From Robiginitalea aestuariiviva (GTDB lineage Bacteria > Bacteroidota > Bacteroidia > Flavobacteriales > Flavobacteriaceae): DNA of 64,000 nt. Made by a program: the position numbers and the translations under genes. The DNA lies in NCBI RefSeq assembly GCF_029537735.1, contig NZ_JARPUQ010000001.1, positions 1,438,860 through 1,502,859 on the forward strand. Direction: 5' to 3'. Each line of letters opens with the position of its first letter. Position 1 is the first letter of the stretch. The notes under the pieces were generated by a model. That model was not told the DNA's origin, did no database searches, and saw only the letters and a list, made by a program, of their open reading frames with translations. Shown piece after piece: positions 17,330 through 26,715 of the stretch.

Positions 17330-17362
17330 CAAATATACAATGGATTCTTGGTTTGACAAAAA
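17330..17362 (-). promoter_or_regulatory. tRNA-fMet promoter (Bacteroidota consensus)
   Basis: On the minus strand TTTTTG (17362-17357) is separated by 19 bp from TATATTTG (17337-17330), an ideal match to the TTTG-N19-TANNTTTG promoter of this phylum. Transcription should start a few bases before the tRNA 5' end at 17319. Confidence 0.85.
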
Positions 17363-17440
17363 TTCAGGTGGGGAATTAATTCAGGGGGCGGGTTCCCGGC
17401 TTTTTTTGAAAATCCATACCTTCGGCGCATTGGCACGCCT

Positions 17441-18805
17441 ATGGAAGTCCTGAATGACATCATCTCCACCCTGATCCCCTTAACCGAATGGCCCATGTTT
17501 ATCCTGCTGATCGGGGGTGGGCTGTTCCTGGTGGTGTATTCGGGTTTTCGGCCCTACCGCTTTTTTGGGCATGCCCTGGCCATCACGGCCGGGAAATACG
17601 ACAACAAGCTGGCCAAAGGGGAAGTGAGTTCCTTCCAGGCCCTTTCCGCAGCCGTGGCCGCCACGGTAGGGCTGGGGAATATTTCCGGGGTGGCCATTGC
17701 CATCCACGACGGCGGGCCCGGGGTGGTCTTCTGGATCTGGATGACGGCCCTGCTGGGGATGTGCATCAAATACTACTCCTGCAGCCTGGCCATCATGTAC
17801 CGGGGCGAAGACTCGGACGGGCAGTTGCAGGGCGGCCCCATGTTTTACATCACCCGGGGGCTGGGCCCAAAGGCCAAACCCCTAGCGGTCTTTTTTGCCA
17901 TTTGCGGCCTGGTTGGGTTTTTGGGCGTTTTTACAGCCAACCAGTTTACCGAAACCTTTATGAGCGTGGTGGAGCCCACCCGCACCCTCTGGGAAACCAG
18001 CGAATTCAACTGGAAGCTGGGCATAGGGGTAGCCCTGGCCGTGATTACCTCCTTTGTGATCTTTGGCGGGCTCACCAAGATTGCCCGGGTGGCCTCGGCT
18101 ATTGTCCCTTTTATGGTCCTGCTTTACCTGCTGGCCGTAGTGGTGGTGATGGGGATGAATGCCGGCCAGGTCTGGCCGGCCCTTAAAATGATCCTCACCG
18201 AGGCCTGGGACTTTAAGACCGCGGTAACCGGCGGGTTCTGGGGCCTGGTCATCATCGGGATCCGGCGCGCCATGTTTTCGAACGAGGCCGGCCTGGGGAG
18301 CGCCCCCATGTACCACGGCCAATCCCGGAACGACGAGCCCATACGCGAAGGCCTGGTGGCCATGCTGGGCCCGTTTATAGACACTATCATGGTCTGCACT
18401 TTTACCGCCGTGGTCATTATCCTGAGCGGAGCCTACCTGGAAGAGGGCAGCGGTATTGTCATGACCCTGAACGCCTTCCGGGCCACCCTCTTCGGGTTCG
18501 GGGACGAACTCCTGATGCTGATCGTAACGGCCTTTGCCCTGTCCACCCTGTTTACCTATTCCTACTACGGGGTAAAAAGCCTTTCGTACCTGACTACAGC
18601 CCGCATCGGGAAGTATTACAACTGGTTCTTTGTGATCATGATTGTCTTTGCCGCCGTGGCCTCCCTGGAGCTTGTCAAGAACCTGATTGACCTCTCCTAT
18701 GCCCTGATGGTCATCCCCAACATGATTGCCGTATTGCTGTTGGCCCCCAAGGTAAATGCCGCGGCCAAAACGTATTTTAAAAAGCTGAAGGATGAGCGCG
18801 CATAA
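17441..18805 (+). CDS. alanine/glycine:cation symporter (AGCS family)
   Basis: 454 residues with about ten to eleven membrane spans. The family signature is clear around residues 63-90 (SSFQALSAAVAATVGLGNISGVA) and GGPMFYITRGLG follows near 125; SNEAGLGSAP occurs about 280. Members import alanine or glycine with Na+ across the inner membrane. The 3' end overlaps the era start by 14 bp, so translation of Era may be coupled to this transporter. Confidence 0.93.
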   Translation: MEVLNDIISTLIPLTEWPMFILLIGGGLFLVVYSGFRPYRFFGHALAITAGKYDNKLAKGEVSSFQALSAAVAATVGLGNISGVAIAIHDGGPGVVFWIWMTALLGMCIKYYSCSLAIMYRGEDSDGQLQGGPMFYITRGLGPKAKPLAVFFAICGLVGFLGVFTANQFTETFMSVVEPTRTLWETSEFNWKLGIGVALAVITSFVIFGGLTKIARVASAIVPFMVLLYLLAVVVVMGMNAGQVWPALKMILTEAWDFKTAVTGGFWGLVIIGIRRAMFSNEAGLGSAPMYHGQSRNDEPIREGLVAMLGPFIDTIMVCTFTAVVIILSGAYLEEGSGIVMTLNAFRATLFGFGDELLMLIVTAFALSTLFTYSYYGVKSLSYLTTARIGKYYNWFFVIMIVFAAVASLELVKNLIDLSYALMVIPNMIAVLLLAPKVNAAAKTYFKKLKDERA

Positions 18806-19679
18806 ATCCGGTTTTGTGAACATTGTGGGCAACCCCAACGTGGGTAAGTCCACCCTGATGAACGCCCTGGTGGGCGAGCGCCTGTCCATTATTACCCCCA
18901 AGGCCCAGACCACCCGCCACCGCATCCTCGGTATTGTGAACGGGGAGGACTTCCAGGTGGTCTTTTCGGATACCCCCGGGGTAATCCAGCCCGCCTACCA
19001 GTTGCAGGCCTCCATGATGGATTTTGTACGCCTGGCCCTGGAAGATGCGGATGTGTTGCTCTACATGGTGGAAATCGGGGAGAAGCAGCTCAAGGACCAG
19101 GCCCTAATGGAACGCATCCGCCACACGGACACCCCTGTACTGGTCTTGATTAACAAAATTGACACCTCCAACCAGGAATTCCTGGAGGCCCAGGTGGCCT
19201 ACTGGCAGGAAACCCTGCCCAAGGCGGAGGTCCACCCCATATCCGCCCTGGAGGGCTTTGGGGTGCAGCAGGTAATGGACCGCATCCGGGAATTGCTGCC
19301 CGAGGCCCCGCCCTATTTCCCCAAAGACCAGCTTACCGATAAGCCGGAGCGGTTCTTTGTGGGTGAGATTATCCGGGAGAAAATCCTGGAGCAGTACCAG
19401 AAAGAGGTGCCCTATTCCGTAGAGGTGGTGACCGAGAGCTTCGAGGAGGAGGAGGCCCTGATCCGCATTGGCGCCGTGATAAACGTAGAGCGGGATTCCC
19501 AGAAGGGCATCCTGATTGGCCATAAGGGCAGTGCGCTGAAACGGCTGGGGACGGCGGCCCGCAAAGACCTGGAGGCCTTCTTTGGCAAGCAGGTATTCCT
19601 GCAACTCTTTGTCAAAGTCAGCAAAGACTGGCGCAGCTCCGAGCGCCATTTGCGCGGGTTTGGCTATTCCTCAAAGTAG
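18792..19679 (+). CDS. era: GTPase Era, 16S rRNA-binding ribosome assembly factor
   Basis: 295 residues. GTPase motifs: G1 GNPNVGKS (13-20), G2 region QTTRH, G3 DTPG, G4 NKID. The C-terminal KH domain includes GILIGHKGSALKRLG (GxxG loop). Era binds the 3' end of 16S rRNA and helps 30S maturation. It overlaps the AGCS gene by 14 bp and its 3' end overlaps the convergent membrane-protein gene by 9 bp. Confidence 0.97.
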   Translation: MSAHKSGFVNIVGNPNVGKSTLMNALVGERLSIITPKAQTTRHRILGIVNGEDFQVVFSDTPGVIQPAYQLQASMMDFVRLALEDADVLLYMVEIGEKQLKDQALMERIRHTDTPVLVLINKIDTSNQEFLEAQVAYWQETLPKAEVHPISALEGFGVQQVMDRIRELLPEAPPYFPKDQLTDKPERFFVGEIIREKILEQYQKEVPYSVEVVTESFEEEEALIRIGAVINVERDSQKGILIGHKGSALKRLGTAARKDLEAFFGKQVFLQLFVKVSKDWRSSERHLRGFGYSSK

Positions 19680-20216
19680 GCTTTTTTCCACCGCCCCGCG
19701 GTAGCAGGCGTAGAGCTGGTGCATCTGGGGCTTGCCCCTGGCCCGTCCGGCCCGCCCAAACCCATAGAGTACAAACCAGAGCACGACCATGCCGCCCATG
19801 GCGATGAGCAACCCGGTATAGGGCTGCCCCAGGGAGGCGCTGCTGTAGGCCCAGACACCCAGGATCAGAAAAATAGTGGCTACCCCGAAATGCAGGAACA
19901 TAAAGAAGGTCCACAGGGTCGGGTTGGGGCCAAACACCCCGTATACCGTACACCCGTCCTGCCCTTCGGTTTCCAGTACCTCCAGGTGCAGTTGGGGCGA
20001 CCAGAAATGCCGCGCTTCGGCAGTGAACTTCAGAAATACGTGATCGTCCAGGCGTTTGGCCTCCACCGGGGGGTGGCCGGCAGCACCCAGGGTTTCCAGT
20101 ACCTGGGCCGCCGGGGCGGGTTGGGGTTCCTGAAAGCGGGGCCGCAGCACAATTTCGTTGGGAAGGGACATCTCCTTGGGGGTTAAGGCCTGCATAAGGT
20201 AACGGGTTTTGGTCAT
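19671..20216 (-). CDS. conserved membrane protein of unknown function
   Basis: 181 residues. The first 100 form a soluble region ([26 protein letters not shown]) and two adjacent spans follow ([23 protein letters not shown] and [21 protein letters not shown]), ending in a basic tail. I recognise no named family. It sits between the era and der genes on the opposite strand. The reading frame 19618-20223 in another phase is a shadow. Confidence 0.75.
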   Translation of the reverse strand: MTKTRYLMQALTPKEMSLPNEIVLRPRFQEPQPAPAAQVLETLGAAGHPPVEAKRLDDHVFLKFTAEARHFWSPQLHLEVLETEGQDGCTVYGVFGPNPTLWTFFMFLHFGVATIFLILGVWAYSSASLGQPYTGLLIAMGGMVVLWFVLYGFGRAGRARGKPQMHQLYACYRGAVEKSLL

Positions 20217-20274
20217 TTTTCAAACGCCAAACGCTTTCTTGGGGGCCATACCGTGTACATTAGAACTGAAAAAC

Positions 20275-20282
20275 TACCTTTG
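20275..20282 (+). promoter_or_regulatory. -7 box TACCTTTG of the der promoter
   Basis: Exact TANNTTTG element 18 bp before the chosen der start at 20301. It argues against the upstream in-frame ATG at 20253, which would lie before the promoter. No good -33 TTTG is seen. Confidence 0.6.
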
Positions 20283-20300
20283 CAACCTGAAAACCAGCGT

Positions 20301-21602
20301 ATGTCTGCTATTGTTGCCATTGTGGGAAGGCCCAATGTGGGGAAGTCCACTTTTTTCAACCGCATGATCCAGCGGCGCGAAGCCATTGTGGATTCCGTGA
20401 GCGGGGTTACCCGCGACCGCCACTACGGCAAGAGCGACTGGAACGGCAAGGAGTTTTCCCTGATCGATACCGGGGGCTACGTAGTAGGTAGCGACGACAT
20501 CTTTGAACAGGAGATCGACAAACAGGTAGAGCTGGCCATAGACGAGGCGGATGCCATCCTGTTTATGGTAGATGCCGAGGCCGGGGTGACCGGGATGGAC
20601 GAAGAGGTGGCTACATTGCTGCGCCGGGTGGAAAAACCGGTTTTCCTGGTGGTGAACAAGGTGGACAATGCCGCCCGCCTGGAAGATTCCGTGGAGTTCT
20701 ACAGCCTGGGGCTGGGGGAGTATTACCCGGTTTCCAGCATTAACGGCAGCGGCACGGGCGAACTGCTGGATGCCCTGGTAGAGGTGCTCCCGGAAAAACC
20801 TGCCGTGGAGGACGAGCTGCCCCGCTTTGCGGTGGTAGGCCGCCCCAATGCCGGGAAATCTTCCTTTATCAATGCACTTATCGGGGAGGACCGCTACATT
20901 GTAACCGACATTGCCGGTACCACCCGCGACAGTATCGATACCCGCTATAACCGCTTCGGGTTTGAATTTTTCCTGGTAGATACGGCCGGGATCCGTCGCA
21001 AGGCCAAGGTGAAGGAAGACCTGGAGTTTTACTCCGTAATGCGTTCCATACGCACCATTGAACACGCGGATGTATGCCTGTTGTTGCTGGATGCTACCCG
21101 GGGGTTTGACGGGCAGGTGCAGAACATCTTCTGGCTGGCCCACCGCAACCATAAGGGGATTGTGATCCTGGTCAACAAATGGGACCTGGTGGAAAAGGAC
21201 ACGGCTTCGGTCAAGGCCTTTACGCGCAAGATCCACGAGGCCATCGCCCCCTTTACGGACGTGCCCATTGTCTTTATATCCGTGCTGAACAAGCAACGCA
21301 TTTTTAAGGCCATAGAAACGGCGGTGGACGTTTATGAAAACCGCAAGCGGCGCATCCCTACCCGCAAGCTCAACGATGTAATGCTGCCCATTATTGAAAA
21401 GAACCCGCCGCCCGCGCTTAAGGGCAAATACGTCAAGATTAAATTCATTACCCAGCTGCCTACCCCCTTCCCGCAGTTTGCCTTTTTCTGCAACCTGCCG
21501 CAGTATGTACGGGACCCCTATAAGCGGTTTCTGGAAAACCAACTGCGCAAGCATTTCAATTTCAGCGGGGTACCCATGGATATCTTTATGCGGAAGAAAT
21601 AA
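20301..21602 (+). CDS. der: GTPase Der (EngA), 50S ribosome assembly
   Basis: 433 residues from the ATG at 20301 ([12 protein letters not shown]), preferred over 20253 because it matches the family start and lies after the promoter box. Two tandem GTPase domains: first G1 GRPNVGKS (8-15), DTGG, NKVD; second G1 GRPNAGKS near 180, DTAG, NKWD. A KH-like C-terminal domain ([20 protein letters not shown]) follows. Der acts in maturation of the large ribosomal subunit. Confidence 0.97.
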   Translation: MSAIVAIVGRPNVGKSTFFNRMIQRREAIVDSVSGVTRDRHYGKSDWNGKEFSLIDTGGYVVGSDDIFEQEIDKQVELAIDEADAILFMVDAEAGVTGMDEEVATLLRRVEKPVFLVVNKVDNAARLEDSVEFYSLGLGEYYPVSSINGSGTGELLDALVEVLPEKPAVEDELPRFAVVGRPNAGKSSFINALIGEDRYIVTDIAGTTRDSIDTRYNRFGFEFFLVDTAGIRRKAKVKEDLEFYSVMRSIRTIEHADVCLLLLDATRGFDGQVQNIFWLAHRNHKGIVILVNKWDLVEKDTASVKAFTRKIHEAIAPFTDVPIVFISVLNKQRIFKAIETAVDVYENRKRRIPTRKLNDVMLPIIEKNPPPALKGKYVKIKFITQLPTPFPQFAFFCNLPQYVRDPYKRFLENQLRKHFNFSGVPMDIFMRKK

Positions 21603-21727
21603 CCGCCGGAAATTCCCACGTACTAAGCTGCTAAAATACTGTTAAGGCCTTCCGCCTTTTCGGCCGGTTTTGCCGATCTTCCCGGCAAAACGTACCCCCG
21701 CCATCGTTTTCAACCTAAATCGAACAG

Positions 21728-24514
21728 ATGCCAAAACACTACATTGCGGGCCTATTCTTTTTTTTGTTTACCACCCTGGCCTACAGCCAGGAATTCACCA
21801 TCCGGGGCAGGGTAACCGACAGCCTAACCGGGGAACCCCTGGAGGCAGCCACGGTTTTTCTGGAGCGCGCCGCGGACAGCAGCCTGATGACCTATACCAT
21901 TACCGACCGGCAGGGGAGTTTTGCTTTGGAGGGCCGTCTGGCCCAGCCCCGCGCCTGGCTCAATATTTCCTTTAACGGCTATACGCGCTACCGCAAGGCG
22001 GTGCGCCTGCAACCCCAACTGGATGTGGGTGCGGTGGCCCTGGCGCCGGCCGTACAGACCCTGGACCAGGTGGAACTGGTCGGGGAGCGGGTACCCGTGG
22101 AAATCCGTAAGGACACCGTGGAGTTTAACGCCAACTCCTTCCGCACCCGGGCCGATGCCACGGTGGAGGAATTGCTGCGGAAACTCCCCGGGGTGGAAAT
22201 TGCCAACGATGGCACGGTTACCGTTAATGGGAAGGAGGTAAACCAGATCCTGGTAAACGGACAGGTCTTTTTCAGTAAGGATGCCCAGGTGGTTACCAAG
22301 AGCCTGCCCAAGGCCATTATCGACAAGATCCAGGTGACCAATACCAAGACTAAGGTGGAGGAATTTACCGGGCAGGAAGGACAGGGCGATACCAAGACCA
22401 TTAACCTGACCCTGAAAAAGGATAAAAACAAGGGGGTGATCGGGCGCCTGTCTGCCGGGTATGGCACAGACAGCCGGTACCAGGCCAACGGGCTGTTGAA
22501 CTATTTCAAGGACCAGATGCGCACCAGTGTGATCGCTTCGGCCAACAACATCAACAACACCGGGTTTTCCTTTGACGAAATCTACGGCATGCTGGGCCGC
22601 ATTCGGGGCGGGGTCTCCTTCAACTCCGGAGGCGCCTTCCGCATTGGCAACGCCTCCTTCGGCTTCGGGCAGGGGATCATTACCTCCTCCAACCTGGGCG
22701 CCAGCTATGCGGATGCCCGCAAAGGGGCCTATGAGACCAATGCCAATTACTTCTTTGCCTACAGCGATTCCTATAACGACGAGACCATCCGTCGCGAAAA
22801 CTTTTTGCCGGACGGCCGCTTTATTACGGACACCGAAACGTCCTTCGACGGTACCACCCGCTCCCACCGGGGGAGCGCCAACCTGGAATTCGACTTTGGC
22901 AAGAACCTGCGCATTACCTCCGAACCTTCCATCAGCATTTCAGATACGGAGTCGCTCCAATCCCAGGGGGTGGTCTCTGCAGACGAGGCCGGCAACCGGG
23001 TAAACGCCCTGCAGAACCGCACCACGGCCAACGGGGCGTCCCAGGATTTTACCCATCGCCTGGAGGCCATCCAAAAAATCGATACCGCCGGGCGCCTGTT
23101 CCGCATTGCGGTGGAAAACCGCATTGGCCGGAACCAGGATTTGCGCCTGCTGGAATCCGAACAAACCCTTTATCCCGGGGGGGTGGCCCAAACCGAACGT
23201 TTCGACCAGCGCACCGACATATCGGCCCTGCAGGAAACCCACGAGGTACTGGGGAATTACCGGGAAACCCTGGGGCGGCAATGGTTCCTGGACCTCACCT
23301 ACACCTATCGCAACGACCGCCAGGCCAATGCCCGCCTGGTCGACCTTCGGGATTCAGGCAGCGGGCAGTTTGGTCCGCCTTCGGATTCCCTGAGCACAGA
23401 TCTGGATTACCGGGTGGCCCAGCAGATCCCCCGGGTGGGGATAAGCCGGAGGGCCGAAAAGTATTTCCTGGACCTGGGGGTGCAGGGGATCTTTTCGGAC
23501 CTCTCCAACCAGGACCTGCTGCGCAGCACGGGTTTTTCCAAGGCCTACAGCAACCTGCAGGTCTCCTTCCGGGGCAGCTACAACTTTACGCGTACCCGCC
23601 GCCTCTGGTTGCGATTGTCTTCCGGAGATGTAAACCTGCCGGGGGTGACCCAGCTGCAGGAGGCCCCGGATTACAGCAACCCCCTGAATGTGCGCATCGG
23701 GAACCGGGAACTGGCCCCGGAAACCCGTACCCAGGCCAACTTCAGCTACAACGATTTTGACTGGAAAGAGCGCACCGGCTTTAACATCTTTATGGGGATG
23801 GACGCCATCCGCGACCGCATTGTGCCGGTTACCACCACGGACGCCAACTTAAGGCGGGTTACCACCTACACCAACGTAGACGGTTACCTGACCTTTTACG
23901 GGGGGCTGAACTGGTCCAAACCCGTGGCCCAGGACAGCCTGAATAAACTGGTAGTGCGCCTCAACCCCTTTGTTACCTATAACAAGGAACTGGGCTTCAC
24001 CAATGGTACCCTGCTGGAATCCCGCCGCTGGAGCGTGGCCCCCCGGGTGGAATTAACCTATACCCGTGGGGAGTGGCTGGATGTACAGCCGGAATACCGC
24101 CTGAACCTGAACCGCACCCGCTACAATCTGGACAACATCCCCGAAGTGGACTTTCTGACGCATTTTGCCCAGCTGAAGACCACGGTGCGGTGGCCGGAGC
24201 ACGTAACCTGGGGGAATGATATCGGCTACACCTTCAATGGGAATATTGACCCGGGGTTTGACCGGGATTTCCTGTTGTGGAACATCAGCCTGGGGGTGGA
24301 TGTGTTCAGGGAGAAATTCAACATGAAGGTACTGGCCTATGATCTGCTGAACCAGAACAACAACGTACGCCGGACGGTGGGTGCGGATTTTGTGCAGGAT
24401 TTCCGTGGGACGGTGTTACAACGCTACTTCCTGCTGAGCCTCACCTGGAAGGTAGATCAGTTTGGGGGCAAACCCCCGGGCAGGCGCTCGGGCGGGTTCC
24501 GCATGATACGCTGA
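21728..24514 (+). CDS. TonB-dependent-receptor-like outer membrane protein (OMP_b-brl_3)
   Basis: 928 residues. Signal peptide to about 20 (LFTTLAYSQ), a carboxypeptidase-like regulatory domain (IRGRVTDSLTGEPLEAATVFL, 25-105), a plug region (VEELLRKLPGVEI, VNGQVFF) about 130-215, then a large beta-barrel rich in Asn and aromatic residues. This is the OMP_b-brl_3 branch of TonB-linked barrels, common in Flavobacteriaceae, with no SusD partner. The substrate is unknown. It stands alone between der and the TPM gene. Confidence 0.88.
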   Translation: MPKHYIAGLFFFLFTTLAYSQEFTIRGRVTDSLTGEPLEAATVFLERAADSSLMTYTITDRQGSFALEGRLAQPRAWLNISFNGYTRYRKAVRLQPQLDVGAVALAPAVQTLDQVELVGERVPVEIRKDTVEFNANSFRTRADATVEELLRKLPGVEIANDGTVTVNGKEVNQILVNGQVFFSKDAQVVTKSLPKAIIDKIQVTNTKTKVEEFTGQEGQGDTKTINLTLKKDKNKGVIGRLSAGYGTDSRYQANGLLNYFKDQMRTSVIASANNINNTGFSFDEIYGMLGRIRGGVSFNSGGAFRIGNASFGFGQGIITSSNLGASYADARKGAYETNANYFFAYSDSYNDETIRRENFLPDGRFITDTETSFDGTTRSHRGSANLEFDFGKNLRITSEPSISISDTESLQSQGVVSADEAGNRVNALQNRTTANGASQDFTHRLEAIQKIDTAGRLFRIAVENRIGRNQDLRLLESEQTLYPGGVAQTERFDQRTDISALQETHEVLGNYRETLGRQWFLDLTYTYRNDRQANARLVDLRDSGSGQFGPPSDSLSTDLDYRVAQQIPRVGISRRAEKYFLDLGVQGIFSDLSNQDLLRSTGFSKAYSNLQVSFRGSYNFTRTRRLWLRLSSGDVNLPGVTQLQEAPDYSNPLNVRIGNRELAPETRTQANFSYNDFDWKERTGFNIFMGMDAIRDRIVPVTTTDANLRRVTTYTNVDGYLTFYGGLNWSKPVAQDSLNKLVVRLNPFVTYNKELGFTNGTLLESRRWSVAPRVELTYTRGEWLDVQPEYRLNLNRTRYNLDNIPEVDFLTHFAQLKTTVRWPEHVTWGNDIGYTFNGNIDPGFDRDFLLWNISLGVDVFREKFNMKVLAYDLLNQNNNVRRTVGADFVQDFRGTVLQRYFLLSLTWKVDQFGGKPPGRRSGGFRMIR

Positions 24515-25306
24515 TTACCAGCCGCCGGAGGCGCCGCCCCCGCCGAAGCCGCCCCCGCCAAAGCCGCCTCCGAAACCGCCACTGCCAAAGCCACCCCCGC
24601 TGCCGAAACCGCCGGAGGAGCCGGAGCGCCCCATGTTGCTCAGGATGATCACATCCCAGAGGTCCAGGCCGCGCTTGCGCCCGCCTTTGCCGCCCCCCCT
24701 TTTGCTGCCGGAGGTCATCACAATGACGAGGATTACGAATATCAACAGGATAAGAAGGCCTTCGTAGGGAAAGCGGACCGGGCCGCTGCTGCCCCCGCCC
24801 TGGAACTGGCCGGTAAGGACCTGGAAAATAGCGTCTGTGCCTTGATCCAACCCGGCGTAGTAATCCCCTTCTTTGAATTCGGGGATGATCACACGTTCAA
24901 TAATGCGTTTGGAAAGGGCATCCGTCAGGGTTTCCTCGATCCCATATCCGGTGTTGATGGCAATGCGCCGGTCTTCGCTGGCCAGCAGGATGAGGATGCC
25001 ATTGTCTTCCCTGGCCTGCCCTATGCCCCAGGCATGCCCCCACTGGGCACCCAGGAACTGGATATTTTCCCCTTCGGTAGAGGCGATTATGGCGATTACG
25101 ATTTGGGTGGAGGTGCTGTCCGAATACCGGATCAGTTTTTGTTCCAGCTGTTGCTGCTGGCCGGGGTTGAGCAGGCCTACATAGTCGTACAGGGAGGTCT
25201 GCTCTGCCCTGACGGGTTTGTCCGGGATCTGGAACTGGCCCCACAGCCCGGCCCCCCAAAGGAGGGCGGGCAGCAGGAGCAGGGTTTTAATTCTTGGAAA
25301 TGGCAT
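24515..25306 (-). CDS. TPM-domain membrane protein with Gly-rich tail (YgcG type)
   Basis: Start taken at the ATG at 25306 (MPFPRIKTLLLLPALLWGAGLWGQ), which begins a signal peptide; 263 residues. The TPM domain (DYVGLLNPGQQQQLEQKL through GYGIEETLTDALSKRIIE) spans about 30-150, a single membrane span lies at about 185-205 (LLILLIFVILVIVM), and the end is a low-complexity Gly/Ser/Phe tail. Such proteins accompany LemA and are thought to work in envelope or stress functions. The start overlaps the end of the upstream TPM gene by 20 bp. Confidence 0.88.
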   Translation of the reverse strand: MPFPRIKTLLLLPALLWGAGLWGQFQIPDKPVRAEQTSLYDYVGLLNPGQQQQLEQKLIRYSDSTSTQIVIAIIASTEGENIQFLGAQWGHAWGIGQAREDNGILILLASEDRRIAINTGYGIEETLTDALSKRIIERVIIPEFKEGDYYAGLDQGTDAIFQVLTGQFQGGGSSGPVRFPYEGLLILLIFVILVIVMTSGSKRGGGKGGRKRGLDLWDVIILSNMGRSGSSGGFGSGGGFGSGGFGGGFGGGGFGGGGASGGW

Positions 25307-25724
25307 TGTCCAGTTCGTTTTGGTCATCCGGCGTCCAGGGGAAATGGGCCTGGAGTTCTTCCCCGGCGGAGCGGATCCCAGCCAGGATTCCTTGGCGGAA
25401 ATCCCCATTTTTAAAGTGTTCCTGGATCAGGTCCCGGGTGCTGTCCCAAAAGCCTTTTGGTACGGCGCGGTCAATGCCGCGGTCGCCCAAAATCACAAAG
25501 CGGTGGTCGTGCACGGCAATGTACAGCAGCACCCCGTTGCGCTCCCGGGTATTGTCCATCTTTAACAGGCGGAACACTTCTTTGGCCCGGGCTAGGGGGT
25601 CGCCCCGATGGGTGTGCTCCAGGTGGACGCGAATCTCCCCGGAGGTCAGGCGTTCGGCCTCCTGGATGGCAGCCACCACCTCGGCTTCGGCTTCAGCGGT
25701 CAGGAAGGCTTCTACCTCGGACAT
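25287..25724 (-). CDS. TPM-domain cytoplasmic protein
   Basis: 145 residues, no signal peptide. TPM fold shown by AIQEAERLTSGEIRVHLEHT, NGVLLYIAVHDHRFVILGDRGID and the C-terminal helix. It is the middle gene of a LemA-TPM-TPM set, 4 bp after lemA and overlapping the Gly-rich TPM gene. The role is unknown. Confidence 0.88.
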   Translation of the reverse strand: MSEVEAFLTAEAEAEVVAAIQEAERLTSGEIRVHLEHTHRGDPLARAKEVFRLLKMDNTRERNGVLLYIAVHDHRFVILGDRGIDRAVPKGFWDSTRDLIQEHFKNGDFRQGILAGIRSAGEELQAHFPWTPDDQNELDNAISKN

Positions 25725-25728
25725 GGGG

Positions 25729-26328
25729 CTACTGGAATTCGAAGTTTACCTCTGGGGCGTTTTCGGAGCCCGGAGCGGCTTCGTACCGCGGCATTTCCTC
25801 AAAGCCGAACCACCCGGCCAGGATGGAATTCGGGAACTTGCTAATGTGGATGTCGTAGGTATTTACTGCCTCATTGTACCGGTCACGGGCCACATTGATG
25901 CGGTTTTCGGTGCCTTCCAGCTGGCTTTGGAACTCCTGGAAATTCTGGGTGGCCTTCAGTTCCGGATAGCGTTCAATGGTAACCAGTAAGCGTGACAGGG
26001 CAGAGGTTAATCCGGTCTGGGCTTCCTGGAATTGCTGCAGGTTCTCGGCCGTCAGGTTATTGGCGTCGATGGTGGTGGAGGTAGCCTTGGAACGGGCTTC
26101 GATAACCTCCCTCAAGGTGTTGCGTTCAAAATCTGCGGCCCCCTGCACAATGCGCTGCAGGTTGGGGATCAGGTCGCTTCGGCGCTGGTAGGCGCTTTCT
26201 ACGTTAGACCAGGCCGTTTTGGCGTTGGCCTCCAGTTCCACAGCAGTGTTGTTGATGCCCACAGCCCAGCGGTATACGCCAAACAGGACCACCACAATGA
26301 TAATCACGGGGATAAGCCATTTTTTCAT
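25729..26328 (-). CDS. lemA: LemA family protein
   Basis: 199 residues with an N-terminal span (WLIPVIIIVVVLFGVYRW) and a four-helix LemA domain containing the typical QRRSDLIPNLQRIVQG and the closing FGFEEMPRYEA. The N-terminal few residues face outward, the helical bundle the cytoplasm. Biochemical function is unknown; it leads a lemA-TPM-TPM operon. Confidence 0.93.
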   Translation of the reverse strand: MKKWLIPVIIIVVVLFGVYRWAVGINNTAVELEANAKTAWSNVESAYQRRSDLIPNLQRIVQGAADFERNTLREVIEARSKATSTTIDANNLTAENLQQFQEAQTGLTSALSRLLVTIERYPELKATQNFQEFQSQLEGTENRINVARDRYNEAVNTYDIHISKFPNSILAGWFGFEEMPRYEAAPGSENAPEVNFEFQ

Positions 26329-26385
26329 ATCAGCATGTATTAACGGTTAGCACGAATAGGTCGCCCCAAAGAGGCTTCTGTTACA

Positions 26386-26715
26386 CTAGAGCTGGTCTTT
26401 GATCTTGATCAGCTCTGCCCTGACCCGCTCCAGTTTGCGGATCAGCTCAAAATTATCCAGCGTTTTCTGCCGGTTTTCCTTCAGGTGGAGTTTGGCCCCG
26501 TCCAGGGTAAAGCCGCGTTCCTTGACCAGGTGGTAGATCAGCTCCAGGTTTTTGATGTCTGCAGGGGTAAACTTGCGGTTGCCCTTGGCATTTTTCTTGG
26601 GTTGCAGCACATCGAACTCCTTTTCCCAGAATCGGATCAGGGAGGTGTTCACATTAAACGCCCGGGCTACTTCGCCTATGCCGTAATACCGTTTTTCGGG
26701 CAGGTCTGCGATCAT
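26386..26715 (-). CDS. MerR-family transcriptional regulator, short form
   Basis: 109 residues. The N-terminal winged helix-turn-helix (YYGIGEVARAFNVNTSLIRFWEKEFDVLQP) is followed by a dimerisation helix and no effector-binding domain. Its ATG overlaps the stop of the M23 peptidase gene (TGATG), so they are coupled. It has no cysteine cluster, so it is not a metal sensor of the classic kind. Confidence 0.9.
   Translation of the reverse strand: MIADLPEKRYYGIGEVARAFNVNTSLIRFWEKEFDVLQPKKNAKGNRKFTPADIKNLELIYHLVKERGFTLDGAKLHLKENRQKTLDNFELIRKLERVRAELIKIKDQL

Noticed and set aside
21824..22867. Long minus-strand frame opposite the TonB-like receptor
   Set aside because: A shadow of the receptor gene with no recognisable family and typical GC-driven open frame.
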